The notes under the pieces were generated by a model, which worked only from the letters and a program-made list of their open reading frames with translations, searched no databases and was not told the origin of the DNA. Shown here piece by piece: positions 53,443 to 62,934 of a stretch of DNA of 64,000 nt. The position numbers and the translations under genes were made by a program. This DNA is from Psychrobacillus psychrodurans (GTDB taxonomy: Bacteria; Bacillota; Bacilli; Bacillales_A; Planococcaceae), in the NCBI GenBank assembly GCA_900114885.1, contig FOUN01000006.1, positions 157,949-221,948 on the forward strand, in the 5' to 3' direction. Position 1 is the first letter of the stretch; each line of letters starts with the position of its first letter.

Positions 53443-54225
53443 TTATATTTTTGCTTTAGCTACATTTCTCTTAGCTATATATATGGCTCCTACTATTAAC
53501 AATACAACCATCATTATTGTTACAGTTAAACTCCATAAATACGGTGTTTTGTCAAAACTTCCAGTTAAAATTTGTCCTGCATACATTGGTAACTTCCAAG
53601 GTGAAATGGTCCAGTAAGCACCAAGCAGACCATCCACTAATTGCAGGACTACCAACAAAAAAATTGATATAACAGAAGCAATTCCTGTAGGAAAAGCCGA
53701 ACTGGCACAAATAACAACACTAATTGCAAATAATAACCAGATGCTATACGTTCCTAAGAATCCAATAAACGCAACTGCATCTACTGCTCCATACAAAATA
53801 TACGTATAATAGACATTTGCTAAAAGACCAATACATGCGCTTCCAATAATTAAGATGCACATAATGGCTAGCTTACTAAACACATAACTAGTATAAGCAA
53901 TCGGTCTTACATATAACATAGTTGCTGTTCCATTTCTGCGTTCTCTAGCAATGATTCCTGCAAATCCAAACGCTACAATTAACATCCCTATAAATTGATA
54001 CTGACCAATTGTTGACATAATTATTTGTTCAGGTGTGTAATCTGGCAATGGAAACACCATATCACTTGGCATATTTCCAACAGCATTTAAAATTTGCGGT
54101 AAATAATGATACATTAATGGTTCGGAAATACCGAATAAGATAAATACAAGTGGTATCCAAAGAATCTTAAAGTTTCGTACATTTTCACGCCACTCTTTTT
54201 GAAATAGTATAGAGAAATTATTCAT
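53443..54225 (-). CDS. yxlG: ABC-2 type permease (YxlG-like)
   Basis: 260 aa with six TM helices and the short MNNFSILFQKEWRENVRNFK start of ABC-2 exporters. IARERRNGTATMLYVRPIAY is the cytoplasmic coupling segment. It overlaps the ATPase gene by 8 bp. Order PLDc_N protein, ATPase, permease equals yxlE-yxlF-yxlG in the B. subtilis sigY operon. Substrate unknown. Confidence 0.8.
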   Translation of the reverse strand: MNNFSILFQKEWRENVRNFKILWIPLVFILFGISEPLMYHYLPQILNAVGNMPSDMVFPLPDYTPEQIIMSTIGQYQFIGMLIVAFGFAGIIARERRNGTATMLYVRPIAYTSYVFSKLAIMCILIIGSACIGLLANVYYTYILYGAVDAVAFIGFLGTYSIWLLFAISVVICASSAFPTGIASVISIFLLVVLQLVDGLLGAYWTISPWKLPMYAGQILTGSFDKTPYLWSLTVTIMMVVLLIVGAIYIAKRNVAKAKI

Positions 54226-55123
54226 GCTTATTCACCACCTGTAAAAATATTTCTTCTAAGCTGGCTGATGCTCGCTCTACCCTTGATAATCGTAAGTTAC
54301 TATTAGCAAGTACTTGTAATACCTCATTCATCAGTGGTTTGTTTTCCAAAAGATGAATGTAAACAATCTCATTCTCCTGTCTAGCAGGCCATGGAGCGAT
54401 TTCGATAAACTTTGCTGCTTCCTCCGAATCCGAAAAGAGAATTTTAAATAATGGATTTGCATACTTGTCTCTTACTTCCTTTAACGATCCTTGCTCCACT
54501 AGTTGCCCTTTTCTTAAAAATAACAACTGGTCGGTCATTTCCTCTGCATCATTTAAAATATGGGTAGAATATAAAATGGTTGTATGTTCTTGTAGTTCTT
54601 TTAATAAATTCAAAACTTCTCGTCTTCCCACTGGATCCAAGGCAGAAACAGGCTCATCAAGTAAAAGTAACCCTGGTTTATGCACAATTGCTTGGGCTAA
54701 ACCTAGTCGTTGTTTCATCCCACCAGAGAATGTTCCTGTTTTTTTATTTTTAGCATCGCCTAAGCCAACAAAGTCTAATGTTCTTATTGCTTGTGATTTA
54801 GTGAATTTTCCATCTAGTCCACTCAACTTTGCTACCATTTCAATAAATTCAAGTGCTGTTAACCACGAAAAAAATTGAGGATATTGTGGTAAGAATCCTA
54901 TCTCTTTTCGACTATCTCCTTTTAAGTCCCCATCAATCACTAATGTTCCACTTGTTTGTCTTAATAGTCCGGCTAGTATAGACAGAGTAGTTGTCTTTCC
55001 AGCGCCGTTTGGTCCAATTAAAGCGGTTGCAGTGTTTTTATTTAGTGAAAAAGTAATTTGATCTACTGCTTTTTCATTCCCGTAATCCTTTGTTAGCCCC
55101 TGAACATGAAGTAATGTTTTCAT
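54218..55123 (-). CDS. yxlF: ABC exporter ATPase (YxlF-like)
   Basis: 301 aa. Walker A GPNGAGKTT, signature FSGGMKQRLGLAQA, Walker B LLLDEPVSALDPVGR and H-loop STHIL are present, with a C-terminal extension typical of the drug/bacitracin exporter group. It energises the ABC-2 permease downstream. Overlaps the preceding gene by 4 bp. Confidence 0.85.
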   Translation of the reverse strand: MKTLLHVQGLTKDYGNEKAVDQITFSLNKNTATALIGPNGAGKTTTLSILAGLLRQTSGTLVIDGDLKGDSRKEIGFLPQYPQFFSWLTALEFIEMVAKLSGLDGKFTKSQAIRTLDFVGLGDAKNKKTGTFSGGMKQRLGLAQAIVHKPGLLLLDEPVSALDPVGRREVLNLLKELQEHTTILYSTHILNDAEEMTDQLLFLRKGQLVEQGSLKEVRDKYANPLFKILFSDSEEAAKFIEIAPWPARQENEIVYIHLLENKPLMNEVLQVLANSNLRLSRVERASASLEEIFLQVVNKHE

Positions 55124-55317
55124 TCATTTCGTCTCCCAACTATAAAATAAATAACAGGTCCAATGATACTGATTAAAATAATAATAATCGCCCACATCCA
55201 CTTTGATCCATTGGTATTCTTTACGCGTAACAGATCAATCAGTGCTACCACGACTAATAATAATTGAATTATTAGTACAGGTAAGATGAGCAACCAAGGT
55301 ACTGAATCCCATTCCAC
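55120..55317 (-). CDS. yxlE: PLDc_N-domain small membrane protein (YxlE-like)
   Basis: About 65 aa starting at GTG 55317, which follows AGAGGGGGAATAACA; the frame upstream has no ribosome site. Two TM helices with the PLD-nuclease N-terminal pattern (NTNGSKWMWAIIIILISIIG, then GPVIYFIVGRR). Same size and operon position as YxlE, which was reported to affect sigma-Y activity in B. subtilis. First gene of the yxlEFG-like operon. Confidence 0.75.
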   Translation of the reverse strand: MEWDSVPWLLILPVLIIQLLLVVVALIDLLRVKNTNGSKWMWAIIIILISIIGPVIYFIVGRRNE

Positions 55318-55468
55318 TGTTATTCCCCCTCTCTCTTCTATTCTACTACATATAGAACAGAAAAGTTTCAAATATTTTCAAATCTTTCTATTACTATTTA
55401 CCCTCTACTGACTTTAAGTACTTTAAGAGTCGCTATGGTATAATGAAAAGTTGGAAGGTGAATATATA

Positions 55469-56041
55469 ATGGAAGTATTGATTAGAAAAGCTTACAAAGA
55501 AGATGCAACCGAGGCTATCCCACTTATAATGGAGGCTATCGGAGACATCTCGAGGCAGATGACTGGAGAAACAGAAAAAACTGCCATATACGATGAATTT
55601 ATACAACTATTTACACGTACGGATAATCGACACTCTTATTTAAATACGTATATTGCAGAAATGAATGGACATGTCGCAGGGGTATTGGTATTTTATACTG
55701 CCGAGCAGGCAATTATCCTAGATGCAAATTTAGAAGCATACCTTTCTAATAAAAAAGGTACTGCTGTCACAATAGACCCAGAAACTGCACCTGGAGAATG
55801 GTATATCGATACAGTTGTAGTTGACCCGACATATCGTGGACATGGTATAGGTACAAAATTATTAAGCTACGCAGAGCAATTAGTGAAAGATTCTGGGGGC
55901 GGGAAATTATCCTTGAATGTGGAGCTTGAAAAAGATGCTGCTATCCGCTTGTATAATCGTTTAGGATTTGTTACCCTATGTCCTTGGACAATTATTGGTG
56001 AGCCTTTTCATCATATGGTGAAAACCGTTTTCGCAGATTAA
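55469..56041 (+). CDS. GNAT acetyltransferase
   Basis: 190 aa from ATG 55469 (GGAAGGTG seven to ten bases upstream); the TTG six codons before it overlaps the ribosome site. Acetyl-CoA loop VVDPTYRGHGIGTKLLSYAE (about 123-142), then the beta6-7 end RLYNRLGFVT. Substrate unknown. 13 bp upstream of a DMT transporter gene, probably co-transcribed. Confidence 0.8.
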   Translation: MEVLIRKAYKEDATEAIPLIMEAIGDISRQMTGETEKTAIYDEFIQLFTRTDNRHSYLNTYIAEMNGHVAGVLVFYTAEQAIILDANLEAYLSNKKGTAVTIDPETAPGEWYIDTVVVDPTYRGHGIGTKLLSYAEQLVKDSGGGKLSLNVELEKDAAIRLYNRLGFVTLCPWTIIGEPFHHMVKTVFAD

Positions 56042-56054
56042 AGGAGAAATTTTT

Positions 56055-56957
56055 ATGAAATTATGGATTTATCCCCTAATGGTTGTGTTTGCAGCAAGCA
56101 GTTATGGGACTTTATCAACTATGGTTAAACTAGCAATCGGAGATGGCTACACGGCTTCGGAAGCGATTTCTAGTCAATATATCGTTGGATTTCTTTTGGC
56201 ATTAGTAATATATTTACTAACACAACGAAAACTGCCTCGTTTATATGGAGGCTTTAAAATTATTTTATTGGCAGGTGTGTTTACTGCTACGACGGGAATC
56301 GTTTATGGTATGTCACTTATATACCTACCTGCTTCCCTTGCAGTTGTTATGCTATTCCAATTTACATGGATTGGAACGCTAATCGATTGTATTATTAGAA
56401 AAAGACTTCCATCTAGAGCAGAGACGATTTCTCTTATTATCTTATTTTTAGGTACTATCTTAGCTGCTGGAATACTGGATGTCGACTTAAGTGGAATTGA
56501 CTGGAGAGGCTGGGTTTATGGTTTTGCTGCTGCTGTTTCATTCTCCTTGAATATGAATGTTAATACTAAGCAAGTCGAAGGCATGAATACAACAACTCGT
56601 TTATTATTTGTTTCCTTTATAGCAGCACTAATGATTTCCTTCTTCCAAAGTCCGGAAATTATGTGGAATGGAAAACTATTTACGGAGCCATTACTGTTTT
56701 ATGGACTAGCCCTTGGATTACTAGGTATCATCATCCCAATTTACTTCTTTGTTATTGCAGTACCTAAAGTGGGAGGCGCGGTTTCTTCTATATTAAGTGC
56801 CATGGAGTTACCAGTGGCTGTAATCGTTTCAGTACTTGTGTTAAGCGAGGCATTATCATGGCTACAGATTTTAGGAATAGTCGTGATTTTAGTTGGTATG
56901 TGTATTCCAACATTAGCCACTATTTCGAAAAACAAAAAGCGACAAACCGCTTTATAA
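56055..56957 (+). CDS. DMT-family (EamA) transporter
   Basis: 300 aa, ten TM helices in two EamA repeats (about 1-140 and 150-290; FVIAVPKVGGAVSSILSAMELPVAV-like TM9, written here by its pattern). Likely exports or imports a small metabolite. ATG 56055 follows AAAGGAGA. Pairing with a GNAT suggests modification and export of a metabolite, but this is inference. Confidence 0.8.
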   Translation: MKLWIYPLMVVFAASSYGTLSTMVKLAIGDGYTASEAISSQYIVGFLLALVIYLLTQRKLPRLYGGFKIILLAGVFTATTGIVYGMSLIYLPASLAVVMLFQFTWIGTLIDCIIRKRLPSRAETISLIILFLGTILAAGILDVDLSGIDWRGWVYGFAAAVSFSLNMNVNTKQVEGMNTTTRLLFVSFIAALMISFFQSPEIMWNGKLFTEPLLFYGLALGLLGIIIPIYFFVIAVPKVGGAVSSILSAMELPVAVIVSVLVLSEALSWLQILGIVVILVGMCIPTLATISKNKKRQTAL

Positions 56958-56964
56958 GCGTAAA

Positions 56965-57008
56965 CAAAAAGAGTCTAAATTCATATGCGAATTTAGACTC
57001 TTTTTGTT
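56965..57008. terminator. Bidirectional terminator between DMT and hydrolase genes
   Basis: CAAAAAGAGTCTAAATTC and GAATTTAGACTCTTTTTG pair perfectly (18 bp) around ATATGC; T tails on both strands between convergent stops. Confidence 0.9.
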
Positions 57009-57044
57009 TTTTAATTGTTTCTCATTTTATAATTAACTGTTACT

Positions 57045-58337
57045 TTATTTCACATGTGCTTGTAAGAAGCTAACTATACCATCTATTAAGCCCTCCGCTA
57101 ACGGAAGATCCGGATTTGAATAGGCAGCGATATTTCCTTCTCTATCAGCAGGGGCTTCTTTCAACACATGGTTCATCTTATCAACAATGAGTAAATCTGA
57201 ATCTTCTTTTGCTTGATGTAATAGCTCTGCATCTTTTATAGGGACTTGAATATCTAAATTTCCATTTACTATTAGTACTGACCTAGTAAACTTTTGCAGT
57301 TGTTCCGCTGGGTCATATTGAAGCCAGGAAATCATATATGGTTGAACCGATAGGCGGAATACACTTTGCAATTCCTGACTTACTGTCTTTACTTGCTCAC
57401 CTTGTTTTAATTTTTCAAGAATATTAGTGGATTCTTCCAATAGGTTCTCTGGAAGTTGAGCTTGTAGTTGTTCAAGAAGTATCTGATCAATTGGTCTACC
57501 AGCTCCAGCAATGGAAATGAACGCATCTGCATCTGCTTTATGGCTAGCCACCATTCCAATTAAAGAGCCCTCGCTATGGCCAATTACTCCAACCTTTGAA
57601 AAGCGTTCATCACCTTTGGCAAACTGGACCCATGCAGTAGCATCATCAATATATTGGTCAAATCGTAAATCTTCTTCCCCGCCCGCTAAGCTCGTATTGA
57701 TTCCAACACCCCGCTTGTCATAGCGGATAGTTGCGATCCCATTACCTGCTAACTCCTCAGCAAGCATCTTCAAACTATTATTTTTTCCAGGCAATGCTAT
57801 CGAGTTTCCGTTTCGATCAGTAGGACCAGAACCAGCAATAATAACCATAAGAGGGAAAGGTCCTTCTCCTTTAGGAATTTCCAATTGACCAGACATGGTT
57901 CCATCTTCTACCTTCACTTCTATCAACCTATCTTTTTCTACTTCTTCCTCTTTACTTCCCTTCACCAATTTAAAAGGAAATGCCTGCCCTTGCTGAGTAA
58001 ATGTTCCCGTTATATTTTCTTGTTCCACTTTACCATTAAAGGTTAAATTCTGACCTTGAATATTCATGCTAAAAAAAACGTCCGATTCATCTAGTTTCAC
58101 ATTTGTTAGTGGGTAATTGCTTACTCCTTGTACTGGAATACTAATCTTCCCTTTATCTAATCCAAACTCAATGATAATTGGTAGGGGTTGATTGGGAGTA
58201 TCAATGGTCCCTTCCCATACACCTTCTATGTTTTCTAATGAACCCATCTCTGACGCCTCCTCTTTTTCTTTAACACACGCAGTAAGCAATAAAAAGACAA
58301 TTGATAATGAACAAAAAACAATTGATAATCTCCTCAT
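57045..58337 (-). CDS. Alpha/beta hydrolase lipoprotein with N-terminal beta domain
   Basis: About 430 aa from ATG 58337. Lipoprotein signal ending in VFLLLTACVKE. Residues 30-120 form a beta-rich domain (EGVWEGTIDTPNQPLPIIIE). The hydrolase domain (about 140-430) has the nucleophile elbow VGIGHSEGSLIG-type sequence (GVIGHSEGSLIGM), an oxyanion VIIAGSGPTDRNG segment and a late MNHVLKEA (catalytic His). It resembles extracellular esterases/peptidases of the YqkD/BAAT type; substrate unknown. The ribosome site GGAGG lies partly in the perfect hairpin at 58346-58384. Confidence 0.8.
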   Translation of the reverse strand: MRRLSIVFCSLSIVFLLLTACVKEKEEASEMGSLENIEGVWEGTIDTPNQPLPIIIEFGLDKGKISIPVQGVSNYPLTNVKLDESDVFFSMNIQGQNLTFNGKVEQENITGTFTQQGQAFPFKLVKGSKEEEVEKDRLIEVKVEDGTMSGQLEIPKGEGPFPLMVIIAGSGPTDRNGNSIALPGKNNSLKMLAEELAGNGIATIRYDKRGVGINTSLAGGEEDLRFDQYIDDATAWVQFAKGDERFSKVGVIGHSEGSLIGMVASHKADADAFISIAGAGRPIDQILLEQLQAQLPENLLEESTNILEKLKQGEQVKTVSQELQSVFRLSVQPYMISWLQYDPAEQLQKFTRSVLIVNGNLDIQVPIKDAELLHQAKEDSDLLIVDKMNHVLKEAPADREGNIAAYSNPDLPLAEGLIDGIVSFLQAHVK

Positions 58338-58345
58338 ACTAAATC

Positions 58346-58384
58346 CTCCACTTCTGTTATACAACTAATATAACAGAAGTGGAG
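58346..58384 (-). promoter_or_regulatory. Perfect 16-bp inverted repeat covering the ribosome site of the hydrolase gene
   Basis: CTCCACTTCTGTTATA (58346-58361) and TATAACAGAAGTGGAG (58369-58384) are exact complements with a 7-nt loop. On the minus-strand transcript the 3' arm contains four of the five bases of the GGAGG ribosome site (58349-58345), 8 bases before the start codon. No T tract follows, so a terminator is unlikely. It could be an operator or an RNA structure that hides the ribosome site. Confidence 0.65.
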
Positions 58385-58430
58385 TGGATGGTAAAGATAG
58401 AAAATTTAAATAAAATTGCAGAACCGCAGA

Positions 58431-58832
58431 TTAAATCGCGCTTCTACTTTTCTCTACTTTAAAAGTCACTAAAACAAATATAGCAAAACTAATCAACAAT
58501 ATAGTGCCACCTACAATATACGTGATCAACGCAAAGGTCTCATCTATTTGGAAAGGGTGTATAAACTGTAAATACATACCCGATGTCAGTCCAATTGCTC
58601 CTATAATAGCGGTCGTACCATGGATTGCTACTAGCTTAGGAGACTTAATCTTATACAGTTTATAAAATAGCCCATAAACAAACAATGATAACCATCCCAC
58701 CAATAAAATATGGGCATGTATAGGACGGAGTGCATAAGATCCCGCCCCTGCCATATGAGAACCTAGATAGGCCCCCAGTAAACCAAATAATGCTCCTGCA
58801 CGTATTAATCGTAAACTCCATTTTTCTTGCAT
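58431..58832 (-). CDS. Small four-TM membrane protein with HxH motif (haem-copper-oxidase-like)
   Basis: 133 aa from ATG 58832, nine bases after AGGGGGA. Four TM helices. RPIHAHILLVGWLSLFVYGL (about 36-55) resembles the histidine-bearing helix of CcoN/NorB-type oxidase subunits, and such small proteins are often annotated as cytochrome oxidase-related. One helix bundle alone cannot make an oxidase. Function unknown. It follows the MMPL gene by 12 bp and probably belongs to the same operon. Confidence 0.65.
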   Translation of the reverse strand: MQEKWSLRLIRAGALFGLLGAYLGSHMAGAGSYALRPIHAHILLVGWLSLFVYGLFYKLYKIKSPKLVAIHGTTAIIGAIGLTSGMYLQFIHPFQIDETFALITYIVGGTILLISFAIFVLVTFKVEKSRSAI

Positions 58833-58844
58833 AATCATTTCCCC

Positions 58845-60806
58845 CTATTTTTTAATCGTGATTGATAATAACGCTGGTAATAATAACGGTCGAACGATAA
58901 ACGTATCCAACAGTACACCAACTGCGACGGCAAAACCAAATAGTTTAAGCTCCATGACTGGCTGTGATATTAAAACAGCAAATGTACCCGCAAGTATTAA
59001 TCCTGCAGAAGAAATAACACCTCCTGTTTTTTCAACCGTTTTCGCAATCGCTTCCTGTTCCTCATACTGTTTGCGTTCTTCTTTCAATCTACTCATTAAC
59101 ATAATGGAATAATCTACCCCTAGCGCTACCAAAAATACAAATGTATAAAGGGGAATTCGATAACTAAAAGACGTATACCCAAAGAAGAAGCCAAAAGTCC
59201 ATGTGGAGAATCCTAACGCTGCTCCGAAGGACAGTAAAATGGATAACATCATCAACATCGATGCTCGAATCGATCTAGTTTGTAAAGCAAGCATTAATCC
59301 GATCAATACCGTCATTAACCCCATTACGAGTACCGTATCTCTCTTGTTAATATTACGAATATCTACCTGTTTTACTGTTTCTCCACTTACTAAAACCTGT
59401 TGATCTTCTAATTTTTCTCTAATCGTTTCCACTTCATTTAGAGCTTCTTTGCTATAAGGATTTACTTTTAATATGATAGAAAACTGTGTGTACTTATTAC
59501 TTTCTGAAGACGATGGCCTTACCTGACTAACAAGTGGTCTATCTTCTAATTTCTCTTGAACATCTGCAACCACTTTCTCGTCTTTTGATTTTATTAGAAT
59601 TGTCGTTGGAGCTATTTCTCCTTCTGAAAATGCTTCTCCTAGCTTTGTAAAACCTTCTCTGGAAGATAACTCTTCAGGGAAAGATGCCAGCAAATCATAT
59701 GAATAAATAATTGTCGTTGAATGCCAAGTGCCAATCCCTAGCAGTAACAGGATCGGTATCGCTACTGTCCATGGTTTTTTCGTACTAACATTACCGGCAT
59801 TAGCCCAAATTTTAGTTTTAGCTTCTTTCTTTTTTGGTACTTTCACTACCGCAAACAACGCTGGTAATAATGTAAGTCCCGCGATTAACATGATAACTAC
59901 TGCAATCACAAACACTGGAGCAAAATTACGATACGGTTCATAAACTGCAAAAGCAAGTGTTGCAACACCCGCTAGAATAGTACCTCCACTAAACAATATT
60001 GTTTCTCTTGTTCGAGCAAGTGCCACTTTCATATTCTGTTCTTCTTTATAACGGGCATAAAGTAGTAGTGAATAATCAGTAACGACGGCAAACAATAAAA
60101 TCATCATAATTGAGAGTGCCTGGTTTTCAATCGTAATGGATGTGAATTTCCCAGTAAGACCTATTACTCTATCCACTACTCCATACACAATTCCAGCTCC
60201 GATAAGTGGAATGATAGCAAGAATGAGTGAGCGATAAATTACGATTAATATGATAAAAATAATCACTACTGTAGCTAGAAGTAATACTACATCAGCCTGC
60301 GAAAAAAGCTCGATTGTATCGCTAGCTATGCCAGCGGGTCCCGTATAATAAGTATTAAAATCTGACGGGATTATATTAGATATATTTTCTTTTATTTCAG
60401 TTACTTTTTCATGAATCTCTTTGCTTTCTAGCTGTCCTTCTAAAATTAGTGGCACAAAGAAAGTCTTTTTATCTTCGGATACAAAAGAATCTCGTTGCTC
60501 CATAGGAATCTTAGAAAACTTCGGAATACTAGAGTAATTTTGTTCCATTAATTCTAATACTCTTTGAATTTCTTCATCATTGGTAGCTTTATTACTTTCA
60601 AAAACAATAATTAAAGGTATTCCTTTGTTACTAGAAAAGTTTTCTTTAATAACTTTATCTGCTTGAATGGATAAAGCCGTGTCTGGAAGTCCTGCATTTT
60701 TTGATGTACTTGCAACTTCTTTACTGGAAGGAGCAAAGAGTGAAAGTAATCCTACTACCATTAGCCAACTAATGATAATAACTAACCAGTTCTGTTTATT
60801 TCTCAT
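58845..60806 (-). CDS. MMPL/RND-family exporter (YdfJ-like)
   Basis: 653 aa with the duplicated MMPL layout: TM1 (9-27), an extracytoplasmic domain (30-170), five to six TM helices (175-330), a second external domain (365-490) and the last TM block (490-650). Conserved segments are MMILLFAVVTDYSLLLYARY and FLVALGVDYSIMLMSRLKEE, with the Asp pairs used for proton coupling. MMPL proteins export lipids, siderophores or drugs. ATG 60806 follows AGGAGGTACAGAT. The two-component genes 75 bp upstream may control it. Confidence 0.87.
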   Translation of the reverse strand: MRNKQNWLVIIISWLMVVGLLSLFAPSSKEVASTSKNAGLPDTALSIQADKVIKENFSSNKGIPLIIVFESNKATNDEEIQRVLELMEQNYSSIPKFSKIPMEQRDSFVSEDKKTFFVPLILEGQLESKEIHEKVTEIKENISNIIPSDFNTYYTGPAGIASDTIELFSQADVVLLLATVVIIFIILIVIYRSLILAIIPLIGAGIVYGVVDRVIGLTGKFTSITIENQALSIMMILLFAVVTDYSLLLYARYKEEQNMKVALARTRETILFSGGTILAGVATLAFAVYEPYRNFAPVFVIAVVIMLIAGLTLLPALFAVVKVPKKKEAKTKIWANAGNVSTKKPWTVAIPILLLLGIGTWHSTTIIYSYDLLASFPEELSSREGFTKLGEAFSEGEIAPTTILIKSKDEKVVADVQEKLEDRPLVSQVRPSSSESNKYTQFSIILKVNPYSKEALNEVETIREKLEDQQVLVSGETVKQVDIRNINKRDTVLVMGLMTVLIGLMLALQTRSIRASMLMMLSILLSFGAALGFSTWTFGFFFGYTSFSYRIPLYTFVFLVALGVDYSIMLMSRLKEERKQYEEQEAIAKTVEKTGGVISSAGLILAGTFAVLISQPVMELKLFGFAVAVGVLLDTFIVRPLLLPALLSITIKK

Positions 60807-60880
60807 ATCTGTACCTCCTATTGTATTTCCTTATAAGAGGCACTATACAAGTTGAAAGTGAACGGAAGATGAACAGATAA

Positions 60881-62263
60881 TTACAGCTTTTTTAATCGGA
60901 TGATTACTTTAGTGCCATGAGGTTCTATACTTTCAAAAGAAAGTTCTCCTTCATGTGATTGAATTACTTCCTGTACAATCGCTAAGCCTAGTCCACTTCC
61001 CTCAATTTGCGTTGAACGAGCTTCATCCTCCCTATAAAACCTTTCCGTCCATTGGTTGTATTTTGTCTGCTTATTCCCACTGCCAGTATCTTGAATTGTG
61101 GCGATTACACATTCTTCACTTTCTTCTAAAGTAATATGTATTTCCCCCGGAGAACGATTATACTTTATAGCATTAGAAAGAAGATTCTCCCAAACATATT
61201 CAAGCATTTCACTTTCACCGTATATATTTACCGGTTTTATCTTTATATTAATAGATATTTCTTTTTCATCGAGTAACCATCTAAACTTTTGAATGACTTC
61301 TTTTAACTGTATATCTAGTGAAAAGACTTCTTTTTTTGTACGGCTATTTACTTGATCAAACGAAGTAAGAACTAATAACTGCTTCATAACATTGGAGAGT
61401 CGTTTTGACTCTTGTTGAATAATCGTAACGTACTTTAAATGATCATTTCCACTTAGCTCTCCACTTTTCAGTAGATGAGCGTAACCTTGTATATTCAATA
61501 GCGGTGTTTGAAAATCATGGGATACCCTAGAGATAAATTCTTTTTTGTAACGATCGCTAGCATCCAGCTGCATTGCCATGTTTCGAACGCTATCTGCAAG
61601 TTGTCCTATTTCATCACGCTGATAGACTGGTAACTCTGCATGGAAATCCTCATTTGCAATTCTATTTGTCGCTATTGTCAATTTAGTTAACGGATCAATC
61701 ATTATCTTCGCAACTATCAACATTGCTATCACACTTAAAATAATCATTATTACTACTAATCCGCCTAACAACAGATGAATCTCATTAAATAAGAATTTAA
61801 TATTCGGTCGTTGGAACAGGGCATACTTTTTTCCTTCATAGGTAAATGGCACACCAACCGTATTCGTTAATTCATTAGAAAAATAACCGGTAATAAATGT
61901 TTCTTTAGGGAACTCTCTCATACCGTGGTACGTTTCCCCGTTTATAACATTTTCAACAATTGATGTATTAATCTCCTCAACGCGAAACTCGCCTCCGTAA
62001 GCTCTTTCTTCCCCATCCTCGTTTACGATGTATAACTGATATCCAGTATTGCCAATTGAATGGAGAAAGGGGTCCAGTTCATTTATATTAGCCATATTAA
62101 TACTTTCAACGATTGATTTCGCGACTAATACATTTTTTTCATCATTCTTTTCCTTTAGATTTTGATGGTAGTATGTATTTACTATCATAAATCCTAATGT
62201 TCCACTCGATAACATTATGAGCAATGTTATCCAAACGAACTTACTATATAAAGTTCTCATCAT
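60881..62263 (-). CDS. Sensor histidine kinase (OmpR-partner type)
   Basis: 460 aa. TM1 (about 10-30), an extracytoplasmic sensor of about 125 residues, TM2 (about 163-187), HAMP (190-240), HisKA with phospho-His near 249 (FISRVSHDFQTPLLNIQGYA) and an ATPase domain with N box NLLSNAIKYN and GSGLGLAIVQEV. The HAMP-HisKA link (RDEIGQLADSVRNMA) is standard. The ATG overlaps the regulator stop by 4 bp. Confidence 0.9.
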   Translation of the reverse strand: MMRTLYSKFVWITLLIMLSSGTLGFMIVNTYYHQNLKEKNDEKNVLVAKSIVESINMANINELDPFLHSIGNTGYQLYIVNEDGEERAYGGEFRVEEINTSIVENVINGETYHGMREFPKETFITGYFSNELTNTVGVPFTYEGKKYALFQRPNIKFLFNEIHLLLGGLVVIMIILSVIAMLIVAKIMIDPLTKLTIATNRIANEDFHAELPVYQRDEIGQLADSVRNMAMQLDASDRYKKEFISRVSHDFQTPLLNIQGYAHLLKSGELSGNDHLKYVTIIQQESKRLSNVMKQLLVLTSFDQVNSRTKKEVFSLDIQLKEVIQKFRWLLDEKEISINIKIKPVNIYGESEMLEYVWENLLSNAIKYNRSPGEIHITLEESEECVIATIQDTGSGNKQTKYNQWTERFYREDEARSTQIEGSGLGLAIVQEVIQSHEGELSFESIEPHGTKVIIRLKKL

Positions 62264-62934
62264 ATAGACTCTTCCAATTTATAACCAATTCCACGAACTG
62301 TAGTAATCTGAATTGCTGTCTCTAATTTAGTTAATCGCTCTCTTATCCTTTTAATATGAACGCTTAATGTTTGTTCGTCTCCTTCAAAATCAACTCCCCA
62401 CACTGTTTCTATTAATTGATCTCGAGTAAAGACTTGGTTTGGCTTAGAAGCTAATTTGGACAGTAGTTCAAACTCCTTTAAAGGTAAAACTAGTACCTCT
62501 TCTCCAACCTGAACCTCGAAGCTTTTCCTATTAATTAACATATTGCCAATCCGAATATTAACATCACTCGTTTTATCATATCTTCTTAAAATAGCGCGGA
62601 TACGAAATAATAATTCTTTTGGTTCAAACGGTTTTACTAAATAGTCATCCGATCCAGCAATATATCCTTTTTCTTTATCCTCAAGTTTCCCTTTTGCTGT
62701 TAAGAGTAATACTGGAATATTATATTGTTCGCGTATTATTTTAGTTAATTGAAAACCATCCATTATAGGCATCATGACATCTATAATTGCTAAATCAGGG
62801 AGTTCATGTTCCAATATGTCTAACCCTTCTTTTCCATTTATACCTTTAATAACGCGGTATCCAGATTGAGATAAATAAATAGAGATTAATTCAAGTGTAT
62901 GTATGTCATCATCTACTGCTAATATTACTACCAC
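62260..62934 (-). CDS. OmpR/PhoB-type response regulator
   Basis: 224 aa. Receiver with acidic pocket Asp8-10 and phospho-Asp52 (AIIDVMMP), conserved Lys in YLVKPFEPKEL, and a C-terminal winged helix (about 130-224; TRDQLIETVWGVDFEGDEQT). Start GTG 62934 after GGAGGGAC. First gene of the kinase operon, upstream of the MMPL exporter, which is its most likely target. Confidence 0.92.
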   Translation of the reverse strand: MVVILAVDDDIHTLELISIYLSQSGYRVIKGINGKEGLDILEHELPDLAIIDVMMPIMDGFQLTKIIREQYNIPVLLLTAKGKLEDKEKGYIAGSDDYLVKPFEPKELLFRIRAILRRYDKTSDVNIRIGNMLINRKSFEVQVGEEVLVLPLKEFELLSKLASKPNQVFTRDQLIETVWGVDFEGDEQTLSVHIKRIRERLTKLETAIQITTVRGIGYKLEESI

